Of a DNA stretch of 64,000 nt, positions 1 through 8,410 are shown piece after piece; the stretch's first letter is position 1, and every line of letters starts with the position of its first letter. A program made the translations under genes and the position numbers. This DNA is from STC-54 sp964504665 (GTDB lineage Bacteria; Patescibacteriota; Microgenomatia; Daviesbacterales; UBA10151), in the NCBI GenBank assembly GCA_964504665.1, contig CAZDEH010000001.1:1-64000 (forward strand), given 5' to 3'. The notes beneath the pieces are model-generated. The model ran no database searches, was not told the DNA's origin, and saw nothing but the letters and a program-made list of their open reading frames with translations.

Positions 1-58
1 AATATTTTATGATAGTATAATTAAATAGGCATTATTTATAGATGAATTTGCAGTTGTC

Positions 59-114
59 ACTTTGAGGAGCGAAGCGACGTGGCAATCTAATAAAAGATTC
101 CCACGGGTCAAAGT
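59..114. repeat. nested hairpin repeat, intergenic
   Basis: Outer arms ACTTTGA (59-65) and TCAAAGT (108-114) are perfect inverted repeats. Inner arms GTGGCAATCT (79-88) and AGATTCCCAC (95-104) pair with one mismatch. The left half contains GAGGAGCGAAGCGACGTGG, which resembles a dispersed intergenic repeat I recall from several unrelated bacteria; that recollection is unchecked. No other copy is seen in this window. Confidence 0.6.
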
Positions 115-153
115 ATCGACCCTCGGAATGACAGAGGTATAAAACTTGTATTT

Positions 154-684
154 ATGCATAAATTATTAAAAAGGAAACATAAAATATTGAAAGATAAAAC
201 AGGTAATATTGATCCAAAAATTCTCACCGGCATTTTTATTGTCATTATTGCTGGCATTATTATTGTGGGAGCCTTATCCTTAAAATCGCAAGTTTCTCCT
301 AAATCCCAGCCTATACCCAATAAACCTTCTGTCACTAAATCCCCTCTACCCACACCTCCCGCTATAGCTTTACGTCAATCTACTGCCCCTGCCTCCAAAG
401 TAAGTTCTGACACCATACCTGTCGCAAAACGCAGTTACTCCAAATTTACTGATGGTGTAGTAGCGAGTTTTAACTCTTCCACAAATATCTTAACTATTTC
501 TACCAAAGACCAATCATCTGTACAAATTCCTCTTGATAACTCCATTAGACTCTATCAGGATATCGGCATGGCAAATATCGTCAAAATTCAGCCCAGTGAG
601 TTAACTAAAGGGTCTAATGTTTCTGTCCAAAAAGATGCTAAAACTGACAAAATAACCCAAATCACCATTACTGCTAAAATTTAG
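154..684 (+). CDS. membrane-anchored hypothetical protein
   Basis: 176 residues. A basic N-terminus (residues 1-25) is followed by one hydrophobic segment (about 27-45), a Pro/Ser/Thr-rich linker (about 50-90) and a C-terminal globular region of about 85 residues with alternating hydrophobic residues (YSKFTDGVVASFNSSTNILTI), suggesting a small beta-rich domain outside the cell. I do not recognise a family. It ends 12 bases before the next gene. Function unknown; probably a cell-envelope protein. Confidence 0.7.
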   Translation: MHKLLKRKHKILKDKTGNIDPKILTGIFIVIIAGIIIVGALSLKSQVSPKSQPIPNKPSVTKSPLPTPPAIALRQSTAPASKVSSDTIPVAKRSYSKFTDGVVASFNSSTNILTISTKDQSSVQIPLDNSIRLYQDIGMANIVKIQPSELTKGSNVSVQKDAKTDKITQITITAKI

Positions 685-690
685 TATAAT
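685..690 (+). promoter_or_regulatory. -10 box TATAAT of the AbiE-like operon
   Basis: TATAAT ends 6 bases before the ATG at 697, so transcription should begin at or next to the start codon (leaderless mRNA). No Shine-Dalgarno sequence is present. Confidence 0.5.
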
Positions 691-696
691 ATACAG

Positions 697-966
697 ATGA
701 GAAAGAGGATCCTCTGGTACTCACCTGCTTCTGATATAAAATCTGCGGATAATATACATCAGACCTTGATGTATGGGACTCTTCAGGAAATAAAAGCATT
801 GGAAAAAATACTGGGTGAGAAAAAGATAAAAACAGCCTTTTTAAATTATCCTAAAAAGATTTATACTGCCCCTGCACTTAATTTTATTAAAAATATTGTC
901 TTAAATATAAATACCTCAATTGATGAACAAAAATACCTTAAAACTACACCTCGGCATATTAGATAA
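697..966 (+). CDS. putative AbiE-type antitoxin partner (DUF6922-like)
   Basis: 89 residues. It begins ILWYSPASDI and has a helical middle (LMYGTLQEIKALEKILG), the pattern of small DUF6922-like proteins encoded directly upstream of AbiEii nucleotidyltransferases. Its last 44 bases overlap the next gene in another frame, which points to translational coupling. By context it is the antitoxin or regulator of the pair. Family assignment is from memory of the pattern; no DNA-binding helix-turn-helix is obvious. Confidence 0.6.
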   Translation: MRKRILWYSPASDIKSADNIHQTLMYGTLQEIKALEKILGEKKIKTAFLNYPKKIYTAPALNFIKNIVLNINTSIDEQKYLKTTPRHIR

Positions 967-1567
967 TGTTAGAAAAGATATTTTACAAAAATTACTCCCC
1001 TTTTCCCAGGGTTTTATACTTAGTGGTGGAACTGCATTAGCATTACAGCTTGCTCACCGGAAATCTTTTGATTTCGATTTCTTCAGCGCCTCACCTATCC
1101 CCGAAAAACTTCTTGAAAAAATTTCCCAAAGTTTAAAGATTAAAAACATTGTTGTTGATACAGCAGATGAATTAACCTTTTTTACTAAAAATGAAGTTAA
1201 AATTACTTTTCTCTACTATCCATTTAAACCCTACTATAAAAATTTGGAATCTAAAGATGGCTTTTCGTTCTTTTCAGTACCTGAAATTGCTATCCAAAAA
1301 GCCTATACAATCGGAAGGCGTGGGGAATACAGGGATTATTTTGACCTCTATATTATTTTAAAAAATAAGCATACAACCTTAAAGCAACTAATTATTGGTG
1401 CAAAAAAAGTATATGGAAATGTTTTTGATGAAAAGATCTTTTTAGAACAGTTAATCTATTTTAAAGATCTGTTAAATTTTGAATTAATACCTGCAGATTC
1501 TATAAAGTTACCTAATCCTGAAGAAATTAGATTATTCTTTACAGAATTGATAAAATCACAATATTAG
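923..1567 (+). CDS. AbiEii/AbiGii-family nucleotidyltransferase toxin
   Basis: 214 residues. Motif LSGGTALALQLAHRKSFDFD (about residues 34-53) is the GG-x(9-13)-D-x-D nucleotidyltransferase signature of the AbiEii (DUF1814) family. Known AbiEii proteins are type IV toxins of the MNT superfamily; a MenT homologue adds nucleotides to tRNA acceptor ends. Later conserved features are FFSVPEIAIQKAYTIGRRGEYRDYFDLY, matching the family's K...R...KD.yDl block. ATG at 923 is chosen over TTG at 920. Normal length for the family. Confidence 0.85.
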   Translation: MNKNTLKLHLGILDNVRKDILQKLLPFSQGFILSGGTALALQLAHRKSFDFDFFSASPIPEKLLEKISQSLKIKNIVVDTADELTFFTKNEVKITFLYYPFKPYYKNLESKDGFSFFSVPEIAIQKAYTIGRRGEYRDYFDLYIILKNKHTTLKQLIIGAKKVYGNVFDEKIFLEQLIYFKDLLNFELIPADSIKLPNPEEIRLFFTELIKSQY

Positions 1568-1576
1568 AAACCGTCC

Positions 1577-2552
1577 CTATTTTTTATTCCAACTGCCTTC
1601 TGCAATATTTAGTTTTTTCTTTAAAGGTTCCCACCAGGCTCTGTGATCCTGATACCATTTAATGGTTTGTTTGATCCCCTCTTCAAACTTTATTTCAGGT
1701 TTCCAGCCAAGTTCTGTTCTGATTTTAGTTGAATCCAGTAAATATCTTCTGTCATGTCCAGGTCTATCTGCCACAGACTCTTTCATGGAATCAGGCTGAT
1801 CCAGCTCTTTCAAAATGATATTTGTTATTTCCTCCACACTTTTTTCTAAACCACTACCAATATTATAAGTTTCCCCTATTTTTCCTTTTTTTAAGATCAA
1901 ATCAATTGCTTGACAGTGATCAACAACATATAGCCATTCTCTTTTATTTTGGCTGCTTTGATAAACAGGCACCTTTTTCCCGTCAAGCAGATTAGTAGTA
2001 AAAAGAGAGATGATTTTTTCCGGAAACTGATAAGGACCATAATTATTACAACAATTGGAGATGGTCACAGGTAAATGATAAGTCTCAAAATATGCTCTTA
2101 CTACTAAATCAGATCCTGCTTTGGAGGCATTATAAGGAGTCCTAGGGCGAAGTGGTGAACTTTCGGAAAAACTCTCATTACTATCAAGAGGCAAGTCACC
2201 ATACACTTCACAAGTAGAAATATGGTGAAAACGGGGAACATTATTTTGACGGCAAACTTCCAGTAGTGTCTGTGTCCCCATCACATTTGTTTTAAAAAAG
2301 ATAGTGGGGTTTACAACAGCCCAGCTGTTATGTGATTCCGCTGCAAAATTAACAATCATCTCTGGCTGAAATTTTTTGACTAAAGCATCCACAAAATTAA
2401 AGTCTGCAATATCTCCTTTCACAAATTCGTAATTTTGTGGGTATTTTAAAGCAACATCAGATAAACTTTCTAAATTACCGGCATAAGTTAAAACATCTAA
2501 GTTACAAATTTGATCCTATAAATCCAGCCCCGCCTGTCACAATAATTTTCAT
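1577..2552 (-). pseudogene. rmlB: dTDP-glucose 4,6-dehydratase, frame broken by an internal deletion
   Basis: NAD-dependent short-chain dehydratase making dTDP-4-keto-6-deoxyglucose for rhamnose-type surface sugars. The first 14 codons (start 2552) encode MKIIVTGGAGFIGS, the Rossmann motif. The frame then meets a stop, while another frame resumes with ICNLDVLTYAGNLES and runs to the C-terminus. About 14-16 residues of the first helix are missing at roughly 2510-2513. Catalytic YNASK is present, but the usual STDEVYG is STCEVYG. The remainder is normal, so a real mutation or a short assembly deletion are both possible. Converges on the AbiEii gene with 9 bases between. Confidence 0.8.
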
Positions 2553-2589
2553 CTTTGTTATTTTATCATATTGTGTTACATTTAAACTA

Positions 2590-2970
2590 ATGGGTCACCA
2601 AGCATTAAAAATTACCAGGATTCTTGTTTTAATTTTAGTACTGCCTGTGCTAACGATCTTTCTTTCCCCTTTAAGTAAAGTTAGTGCAGAATGCCCAAGT
2701 GTAGTAAATCAATCTATTAAAGTAGATAATGGCTTAATTTCTGCTTATGACCCCGCTTTTTTTGAAGCCGGAGAAAATGTTTCCTGTGTCACAGGGGAGA
2801 GGGCTACCATCCAACCATTTTCTATTTTACCTTATAATGATACTGATGGCTCTGATAGCATGATAAGAAATTATTTTGATCAGGCCAGAAGTACGTTTAC
2901 TAGAATAACCCTCGAAGGAGATCAGGAACAAAGCACTCCTTCTGCTGTTATAAATTTATACTCTCTATAA
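2590..2970 (+). CDS. small secreted hypothetical protein
   Basis: 126 residues with a good signal peptide: MGHQALKITR, then a hydrophobic core, and a likely cut after SKVSA (about residue 31). The mature part has three Cys residues and no family I know. A longer open frame reaches back to 2437, but that part is antisense to rmlB, so ATG 2590 is preferred. Lies just upstream of the S74 surface protein in the same direction. Confidence 0.55.
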   Translation: MGHQALKITRILVLILVLPVLTIFLSPLSKVSAECPSVVNQSIKVDNGLISAYDPAFFEAGENVSCVTGERATIQPFSILPYNDTDGSDSMIRNYFDQARSTFTRITLEGDQEQSTPSAVINLYSL

Positions 2971-3014
2971 TAACTTGTGTTGACTTTTAGCTAAAATTGT
3001 GTCTACATTAAATT

Positions 3015-4772
3015 ATGTGGTTTTTAAAATCCAGATTACTTCACAAAACAGGTATTTTAATTCTTGCTGTAATAATTGTAGTACTCTCTACCTCTATAGC
3101 TGATCAAAAATTTCATTTTCTTACTAAATTAAGCAGTTTACCGGGACAAGTTGCTGGAGTAATTTTAGTTCCTGATTCCAATAAATTTGTAGAAGGTATT
3201 GGTGGTGTTAACATAGCAGGTGCTCTAACCTCTGCTCCTTATCAGAATGTTGATGGAGATGTAGCTATTTCTGGTAATGTAGCTATTGCAGGTAATGTAA
3301 CAATACCTGCACAGGGAAAAATCTATACAGTAGGTGGTCCCAATAACGATTGGTGGATTGGTACAGATGCTGATTACAACACCATTGTAAGGGGATATAA
3401 ATTTGGATCACGGGCATTTCAGGTACAAGATCACAGCGGAAATGTTGGATTTACCGCGTTATATGGTGGCAGTGTCGGTATTGGGACAGCGGCGCCGGTG
3501 GGTTTATTAGATATAAGGTCAAATAATCCACAAGTCAATATTGGAGGTAATCAAGGAACGAATATCAGAGTGAATAGTGCAACGGGTTCAATCTACTTCC
3601 CGACTACTTCAGCAGGAACATGGGGATCAATAATTGAAAATTATGTTGGAGCTTTTTCTGACACCACAAGTTTATTATTTTCTACTTCGTATGGAGGTGC
3701 TGCTACCGAAAAAATGAGAATCACGGGTAGCGGCAATGTTGGCATCGGGATAACAAATCCTGGTGCTAAATTACAAGTTCTACGAGGATCTGCTCAGAGA
3801 GTATTTGACGTTAATGCCGACTATGGAACTGGTGTTACGGGAAACTATATAGCTTCAACAGTAGATGCCCGTTATGGAACAAGCAGTACTGGGAATTTAA
3901 CTGCTTTCAGAGTAGATGCTACACAAAGTGGTAGCGGAGCAAGTTATGCAGGCCTTTTTATGGGTGGAAATGTTGGTATTGGGACAGCAAGCCCCCTCGG
4001 AGCACTGGATGTAAATGGAACACCCGGGGCAAGTTCTTGGACATATCTTGGAGGAAATTTAAATGGTACAACAAATCCTAATGCTTCTAGAGCTAACGGA
4101 TTAATGATTGGTTGGAATTCTTCTGGTTATGCAGGAGAAACCCAAATTTTATATGGCACTAATGGTGGAACAACGCCTCGTCTAGATTTTGGGAGGTGGA
4201 GTGGAACAGTAAAGACTATAGACATGACATTGAAGGATGGCAATGTTGGTATAGGGACAAATGATCCACAAGTGACATTGGATGTTGTTAATGCCGGTAC
4301 GGATTACGCCATAACTGGCAGGAGCAGTAGCCCCGGCGGTAGCGGCGTGAAGGGCTCCGGCAGCTCTTCTGGTCTCTGGGGTTATAGCTTAAACGGCACC
4401 GGCGTATACGGTACCGGCGGCAGCTACGATTTTTATGCAACTGGTGCTGGCACAGATTATGGAACGGGTTCTTCAATCAGATGGAAGCGTGATCTCCGTC
4501 CGATCGACAACGCCCTTAATAAGGTTCTCTCATTAAGAGGTCTGTATTATACCTGGGATGAATCACATGGTGGTCAACACGGTATGGGTATGATCGCTGA
4601 GGAAGTCGGTAAGTATGTGCCAGAAATTGTGGGATGGGATCCTGATGCCCCTGGATATGCTACCGGAATGGATTATGGGCACCTAACACCAGTGTTGGTA
4701 GAAGCTATCAAAGAACAGCAAAAAGAAATAGATTCTTTAAAACAAGAGATAGAACAATTAAAAGCTAAATAA
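3015..4772 (+). CDS. large surface protein with C-terminal S74 self-cleaving chaperone domain
   Basis: 585 residues. N-terminal membrane anchor (about 9-29), then a repetitive region with at least five blocks of the type GNVGIGTASPLGALDV, alternating with beta-rich segments. The C-terminus from about residue 490 is an intramolecular chaperone of the peptidase S74 (endosialidase/tail-fibre) type: SSIRWKRDLRPIDNAL, LRGLYYTWDE, MGMIAEEVGKYVPEIV, then a terminal coiled coil. In phage fibres and other S74 proteins this domain trimerises the fibre and cleaves itself off before the S-x-R-x-K motif. Expected product is a trimeric surface fibre, perhaps for attachment. Bases about 4310-4440 are clearly more GC-rich than the rest. 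Confidence 0.85.
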   Translation: MWFLKSRLLHKTGILILAVIIVVLSTSIADQKFHFLTKLSSLPGQVAGVILVPDSNKFVEGIGGVNIAGALTSAPYQNVDGDVAISGNVAIAGNVTIPAQGKIYTVGGPNNDWWIGTDADYNTIVRGYKFGSRAFQVQDHSGNVGFTALYGGSVGIGTAAPVGLLDIRSNNPQVNIGGNQGTNIRVNSATGSIYFPTTSAGTWGSIIENYVGAFSDTTSLLFSTSYGGAATEKMRITGSGNVGIGITNPGAKLQVLRGSAQRVFDVNADYGTGVTGNYIASTVDARYGTSSTGNLTAFRVDATQSGSGASYAGLFMGGNVGIGTASPLGALDVNGTPGASSWTYLGGNLNGTTNPNASRANGLMIGWNSSGYAGETQILYGTNGGTTPRLDFGRWSGTVKTIDMTLKDGNVGIGTNDPQVTLDVVNAGTDYAITGRSSSPGGSGVKGSGSSSGLWGYSLNGTGVYGTGGSYDFYATGAGTDYGTGSSIRWKRDLRPIDNALNKVLSLRGLYYTWDESHGGQHGMGMIAEEVGKYVPEIVGWDPDAPGYATGMDYGHLTPVLVEAIKEQQKEIDSLKQEIEQLKAK

Positions 4773-4812
4773 TTTTAAGAAAGAAATACAAATAAGTACA
4801 GGGCGATAGTTT

Positions 4813-5490
4813 TTAGCCCACATACGATTTAAGATCAAACAGCAAATCTCTTTTTAAAGTAGCCTTTACCCGGTCTTTTTGTTGATCGCTTATTAACTCC
4901 CCTAATCCATCTAAAATCGTGTTTGAATTGACATTGTTTTCAATAAACTCAATTAAATCAACAAAGTATTCTTTAAGGGTTTTGCCTGTGCGTATTTTTA
5001 TAATTTCCTCATTAATATCAAACTGTTTGGTAAACATAAAATGAGCATCAAGTAAATCCCTGTTTTGTAATTTTTTCCTGTCAGTGATGGCACAAAGTTT
5101 GTGAGCAAACATTGATTCAGGAGCCATAATGGGGATAGTTAAGCCATAAAAATCTTTGTTAATATATTTGTCCGGATAATCCCATTTATTTATTTCCACC
5201 TTTATTTTTGGGCTGCCTTTTTCATAGCTTCCAAGCCAAAACCAGGTAAAATATTTATTAAACTGGTCATCAATTGTTAAATATTTGGTTAAGATATCCG
5301 TAACTAATTGGCTGTTAAAATCTTCAGCTAATAAATTAAAATCCAGATCCACAGAAAATCTGTCGAGTCCATAAAACAAATAAAGGCAAGTACCGCCTTT
5401 AAAAACCAGTTTACCCTCTAAGTGAGTAGTGGTGTAAATATCCTTTAAGATATTTTTTAGAATCTGTTCGTGCTTTTTCTTGTCTAACAT
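4813..5490 (-). CDS. AbiEii-family nucleotidyltransferase toxin
   Basis: 225 residues. FKGGTCLYLFYGLDRFSVDLDFNLL (about 30-54) holds the GG...D-x-D nucleotidyltransferase site; a later MAPESMFAHKLCAITDRKKLQNRDLLD block is the conserved K...R...RDLLD part of the family. Paired with the AbiEi-like gene directly upstream (7 bases apart). It is the second AbiE-like system in the first 6 kb and is only distantly similar to the one at 923. Confidence 0.87.
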   Translation of the reverse strand: MLDKKKHEQILKNILKDIYTTTHLEGKLVFKGGTCLYLFYGLDRFSVDLDFNLLAEDFNSQLVTDILTKYLTIDDQFNKYFTWFWLGSYEKGSPKIKVEINKWDYPDKYINKDFYGLTIPIMAPESMFAHKLCAITDRKKLQNRDLLDAHFMFTKQFDINEEIIKIRTGKTLKEYFVDLIEFIENNVNSNTILDGLGELISDQQKDRVKATLKRDLLFDLKSYVG

Positions 5491-5497
5491 ATTTCCC

Positions 5498-6100
5498 CTA
5501 GTCTATCAGTTTTAGAAGCTTTTCTACCCTCTTTTCCAAGCTTTTATTGTCATATATCCTGGCTAAAGTAAGTAATTTTTCTTTATCAACTCCGCGCAAA
5601 TTATCAAAGGCAAAGCGCGGAAAGACGTAAAGACAGTCTGTGATTGTTCGCTCTCTGTCAGCAATAATATATCTACCATTATTTACTAATCCCAACTGGT
5701 TATAAAAAACTGGCTCTTTGACACGAGAGTAAAAATAACCTTGCTTCCCTATTTTGTATTTTTTCCTCTTTAAAGAAACTGCATAAACTGTTTGATAATA
5801 TTGGAATGTCAAGCCATACATTTGACTGGAGGTATAGAGAGAAATATATGACAAGGGTATAAGTTTCTGGGCAATATCGTAAGGTGTATAATCCCCTCCA
5901 TAAGCATAAATTCCTTTATAAATAGATTTTAGCCTTTTTTCCCTTAAATAATACTTAATAAGTTCAATTAACCTTCTTCTTTGGGGAATTTGCCAGATCA
6001 CGGCTAAATCTTCAGTTGTAAAAATCTTCTTTCCGGAAAGTGCTAATTTTTCTATTTTCGAAGAAAAGAACTTGTTCATGTTTGAAATATTATCTTCCAT
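5498..6100 (-). CDS. AbiEi-like antitoxin / transcriptional regulator
   Basis: 200 residues. The N-terminal part (about 10-65: KIFTTEDLAVIWQIPQRRRLIELIKYYLREKRLKSIYKGIYAYG) is a winged helix-turn-helix typical of AbiEi antitoxins; the C-terminal part is the companion domain (YISLYTSSQMYGLTFQ, ERTITDCLYVFPRF). AbiEi proteins bind inverted repeats in their own promoter, and a perfect palindrome sits directly before this start codon. First gene of the two-gene operon. Confidence 0.8.
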   Translation of the reverse strand: MEDNISNMNKFFSSKIEKLALSGKKIFTTEDLAVIWQIPQRRRLIELIKYYLREKRLKSIYKGIYAYGGDYTPYDIAQKLIPLSYISLYTSSQMYGLTFQYYQTVYAVSLKRKKYKIGKQGYFYSRVKEPVFYNQLGLVNNGRYIIADRERTITDCLYVFPRFAFDNLRGVDKEKLLTLARIYDNKSLEKRVEKLLKLID

Positions 6101-6150
6101 AGGGTAGTATTACTACCCTGAATAGTACCAAATTATTGACGTGATGTCAA
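6101..6150 (-). promoter_or_regulatory. AbiE operon promoter with palindromic operator
   Basis: On the minus strand, -35 TTGACA (6150-6145) and -10 TACTAT (6127-6122) are 17 bases apart. A perfect palindrome AGGGTAGTA-T-TACTACCCT (6101-6119) covers the expected transcription start and touches the ATG at 6100. A second inverted repeat TTGAC-N5-GTCAA (6136-6150) overlaps the -35. This fits autoregulation by the AbiEi-like protein. Confidence 0.7.
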
Positions 6151-6188
6151 TCCTTGAATTTTAAGACGTGACCGGTATATTATTAAAT

Positions 6189-7151
6189 ATGCACCCTTTA
6201 AATAAAATGCACAGGAAATTTATACTATTATCTTTTTTCTATTTAGGGATTCTAGTTTTCCTGCTTTATCCCAAATTTGCTTTTGCTGAAATTGCTACAG
6301 TCAGAGATTGGATTGGAATTTTCCCTGATAAACTTGATGACTACAGAAAAACTGCTACCCTTACATCAACTCCCAGTGCTAGTTTTCCGGACGATCATGC
6401 CTGGGCTTATACCAGCAGCTGTACCCAAACTCCAGGTACAGTTCCCCAACTTAGCCGGAATGGAACTCCGGTGCCATGTACCTTTACTCTAAACCCTGCT
6501 CCTATCCCCGATAATTGCTATATGTTCCGCTTGTTTGCCAATGATGGATCATACAGTGGGAATGATGCTGTAATTGCCGAAAAGAGAGTGTGCGCCGGGA
6601 CAGATACTTCCCCCCCTCCTCCTGCACCGGTAGGTAAACTATATCACATCAAAGGAGACTTAACTGTTAATAGCAATATTACAGTTAATAAAACCGGCGC
6701 AATTTTTGTAGACGGAAATCTTTATATCAATACAGATTTAACTAATACCAATCCTAAAACAGGGATAGTTTTTGTAGTTCAGGGGAGTATTTATATTAGA
6801 CGTGATGTTGAAACAGTTAATGCTTTTCTGATTTCTCACGGAAAAGATGCTAGTAGCAATGATATAACCCCATTTTGTAGTGCTTGGAATGGGACGATTC
6901 CTCCTAACCCGGATGGTTCAGATTGTGTAGATTATCCGGACCCACCAGATCCAGATGCTGCATTAAGACAATACTTAATTATAAATGGATCTGTAATCTC
7001 TTTAAATGCAACTCTCAGCCCACAATTTGTCAGGAGAAAGGTAATAAGAGATACTAACCCCAGTGAAACTATTAACTTCGAACCAAAATATGTGATTATC
7101 TTAAAAGATGTTTTCTCCAGAGACCTAAAAATCTGGAGAGAGATTCAGTAA
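6189..7151 (+). CDS. secreted surface protein, beta-rich
   Basis: About 320 residues. A signal peptide (FILLSFFYLGILVFLLYPKFAFA) predicts export. The middle part has GKLYHIKGDLTVNSNITVNKTGAIFVDGNLYI, a repeated polar-hydrophobic pattern like a beta-helix or polymer-forming surface domain. Cys residues at about 78, 91, 112 and 125 could form disulphides. Start chosen at 6189 because TATATT lies 8 bases upstream; ATG 6207 is an alternative. Probably a cell-envelope protein; family unknown. Confidence 0.65.
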   Translation: MHPLNKMHRKFILLSFFYLGILVFLLYPKFAFAEIATVRDWIGIFPDKLDDYRKTATLTSTPSASFPDDHAWAYTSSCTQTPGTVPQLSRNGTPVPCTFTLNPAPIPDNCYMFRLFANDGSYSGNDAVIAEKRVCAGTDTSPPPPAPVGKLYHIKGDLTVNSNITVNKTGAIFVDGNLYINTDLTNTNPKTGIVFVVQGSIYIRRDVETVNAFLISHGKDASSNDITPFCSAWNGTIPPNPDGSDCVDYPDPPDPDAALRQYLIINGSVISLNATLSPQFVRRKVIRDTNPSETINFEPKYVIILKDVFSRDLKIWREIQ

Positions 7152-7157
7152 ATGCTT

Positions 7158-7183
7158 ACCGACTACAGACTTCGGTCTACCGC
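7158..7183. repeat. heptamer-type repeat, left of four-helix gene
   Basis: Sequence built from GACTAC/GACTTC-type seven-base units (ACCGACTACAGACTTCGGTC and following). It lies just 5' of the four-helix-bundle gene, and a related element lies at its 3' end. Confidence 0.55.
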
Positions 7184-7190
7184 AAAAAAA

Positions 7191-7571
7191 ATGAAGTTTA
7201 GGTTTGAAAATTTACAAGTATGGCAAGATTCGAGAGAATATATAAATCAAATTTATTCAATAACCAAAACTTTCCCTGTATCCGAGCGTTTTGGATTAAT
7301 TGATCAACTACGTCGTGCAGCAGTATCTATTGCCTTAAATATAGCTGAAGGTTCTGATAGAAAATCCGACATAGAATTTAGAAGATATCTGCGTATAGCT
7401 ATCACTTCTACCGAGGAGACTGTTACTGCACTATTTATTTCTCTAGACCAAAAGTATATTTCCGAAAGTAGTTTTAACCAGCTATATGAGAAAACCCATA
7501 TAATCGTTGCCAAACTAAATGCCCTGATTAATAAATTATCCCAGCCGAAGTCGGAAGACGGAAGACCGTAG
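7191..7571 (+). CDS. four-helix bundle protein (S23 / 23S rRNA intervening-sequence family)
   Basis: 126 residues. FRFENLQVWQDSREYINQIY, FGLIDQLRRAAVSIALNIAEGS and FRRYLRIAITSTEETVTAL are the hallmark blocks of the four-helix bundle family first found in 23S rRNA intervening sequences; the molecular role is not established. ATG 7191 matches the family start; the longer frame from 7152 merely translates the repeat. Bracketed by heptamer repeats, and its stop codon lies inside the downstream repeat, so it may have moved in together with them. Confidence 0.85.
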   Translation: MKFRFENLQVWQDSREYINQIYSITKTFPVSERFGLIDQLRRAAVSIALNIAEGSDRKSDIEFRRYLRIAITSTEETVTALFISLDQKYISESSFNQLYEKTHIIVAKLNALINKLSQPKSEDGRP

Positions 7572-7590
7572 ACAGCTGACGACTGAAGAC
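7544..7590. repeat. heptamer-type repeat, right of four-helix gene
   Basis: GAAGTCG GAAGACG GAAGACC units followed by GTAGACA GCTGACG ACTGAAG. It supplies the stop codon of the four-helix gene and touches the stop of uppS. Confidence 0.65.
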
Positions 7591-8294
7591 TATTTCCCAA
7601 AATTTCTTTGCTGAGTTTGATACCAAATAATAGCTTTTTTAAGCTCATTGGGAGAAAAATCCGGCCACAATACTTTGGTAAAATATAACTCTGAATAAGC
7701 TGTTTGCCAAAGTAAAAAGTTAGATAGCCTGATTCTTCCTCCGGTTCTGATTACCAACTCCGGGGGTGTTTGCCCATTTGTATAGAGGTGCTTGTCTATC
7801 ATTTCTTCATTTATTTTTTTAATATCAATCCCTTCTTTTACAATATTTTTTACAGCTTCTATTAACTCTTTCTTTCCGCCATAATTTAAAGCGATATTCA
7901 GTTTAATAGCCTCATTCTTAATATAGACTTTTTTTAATTCTTCAATGATTCTTCTGATTGATGAGGGTAAACCGTTTATTTCACCTATTATACTGACTAC
8001 CACCCCTTTCTCCATCATTTTTTTTAGTTTTGTTTGATAGCCCTTTAAAATTAATCTGAACAATCCACCAACTTCCCTTTTGGCTCTTTCCGTAATGTTT
8101 TCTGTAGATAAGGCATAAACTGTGATAGTTTTAATTCCCATCTTAGCTGAGGCTTCCACAATTTCCTCCAAAGTATCCGATCCTTTCTCATGGCCTTTAA
8201 TATCAGGCAAACTCCGCAGTCTCGCCCACCGGCGATTCCCATCCATAATAATGGCGATATGTTGCGGGATATTTTCCTCTTGAGCTAATTTCAT
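7590..8294 (-). CDS. uppS: undecaprenyl/polyprenyl diphosphate synthase (cis-prenyltransferase)
   Basis: 234 residues. It condenses isopentenyl diphosphate onto an allylic primer to make the lipid carrier of cell-wall and glycan precursors. Motifs: IAIIMDGNRRWA with catalytic Asp (about 17-28), YALSTEN, LNYGGKKELIEA, and PPELVIRTGGRIRLSNFLLWQTAYSEL near the C-terminus. Start at 8294 matches family length; an upstream in-frame ATG (8396) only adds a translated repeat. Works with the polyprenyl synthase and ispG/ispH further on. Confidence 0.93.
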   Translation of the reverse strand: MKLAQEENIPQHIAIIMDGNRRWARLRSLPDIKGHEKGSDTLEEIVEASAKMGIKTITVYALSTENITERAKREVGGLFRLILKGYQTKLKKMMEKGVVVSIIGEINGLPSSIRRIIEELKKVYIKNEAIKLNIALNYGGKKELIEAVKNIVKEGIDIKKINEEMIDKHLYTNGQTPPELVIRTGGRIRLSNFLLWQTAYSELYFTKVLWPDFSPNELKKAIIWYQTQQRNFGK

Positions 8295-8332
8295 ATCTGA
8301 AAAGATTAACAGATATATTTTAAAGATGCAAT

Positions 8333-8394
8333 CCGTCTTCCGACTTCCGTCTATAGCTTTTTTGCGGAAGACTGTAGACCGTAGACGGTCAGCC
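8333..8394. repeat. heptamer hairpin repeat between uppS and the oxidoreductase
   Basis: Left arm of CCGTCTT/CCGACTT/CCGTCTA units, spacer GCTTTTTTG, right arm CGGAAGA/CTGTAGA/CCGTAGA/CGG. The arms pair as an imperfect hairpin. Intergenic member of the family seen inside many genes here. Confidence 0.7.
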
Positions 8395-8410
8395 ATACTA
8401 CAATATATTA

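Noticed and set aside
4288..4476. Antisense frame in the S74 gene
   Set aside because: Arg/Cys-rich composition is the shadow of the GC-rich glycine/serine coding on the other strand.
6101..6190. Possible tail copy of the S74 gene beyond the second AbiE operon
   Set aside because: Only a ten-base AATTTTAAGA match, easily chance in AT-rich DNA.
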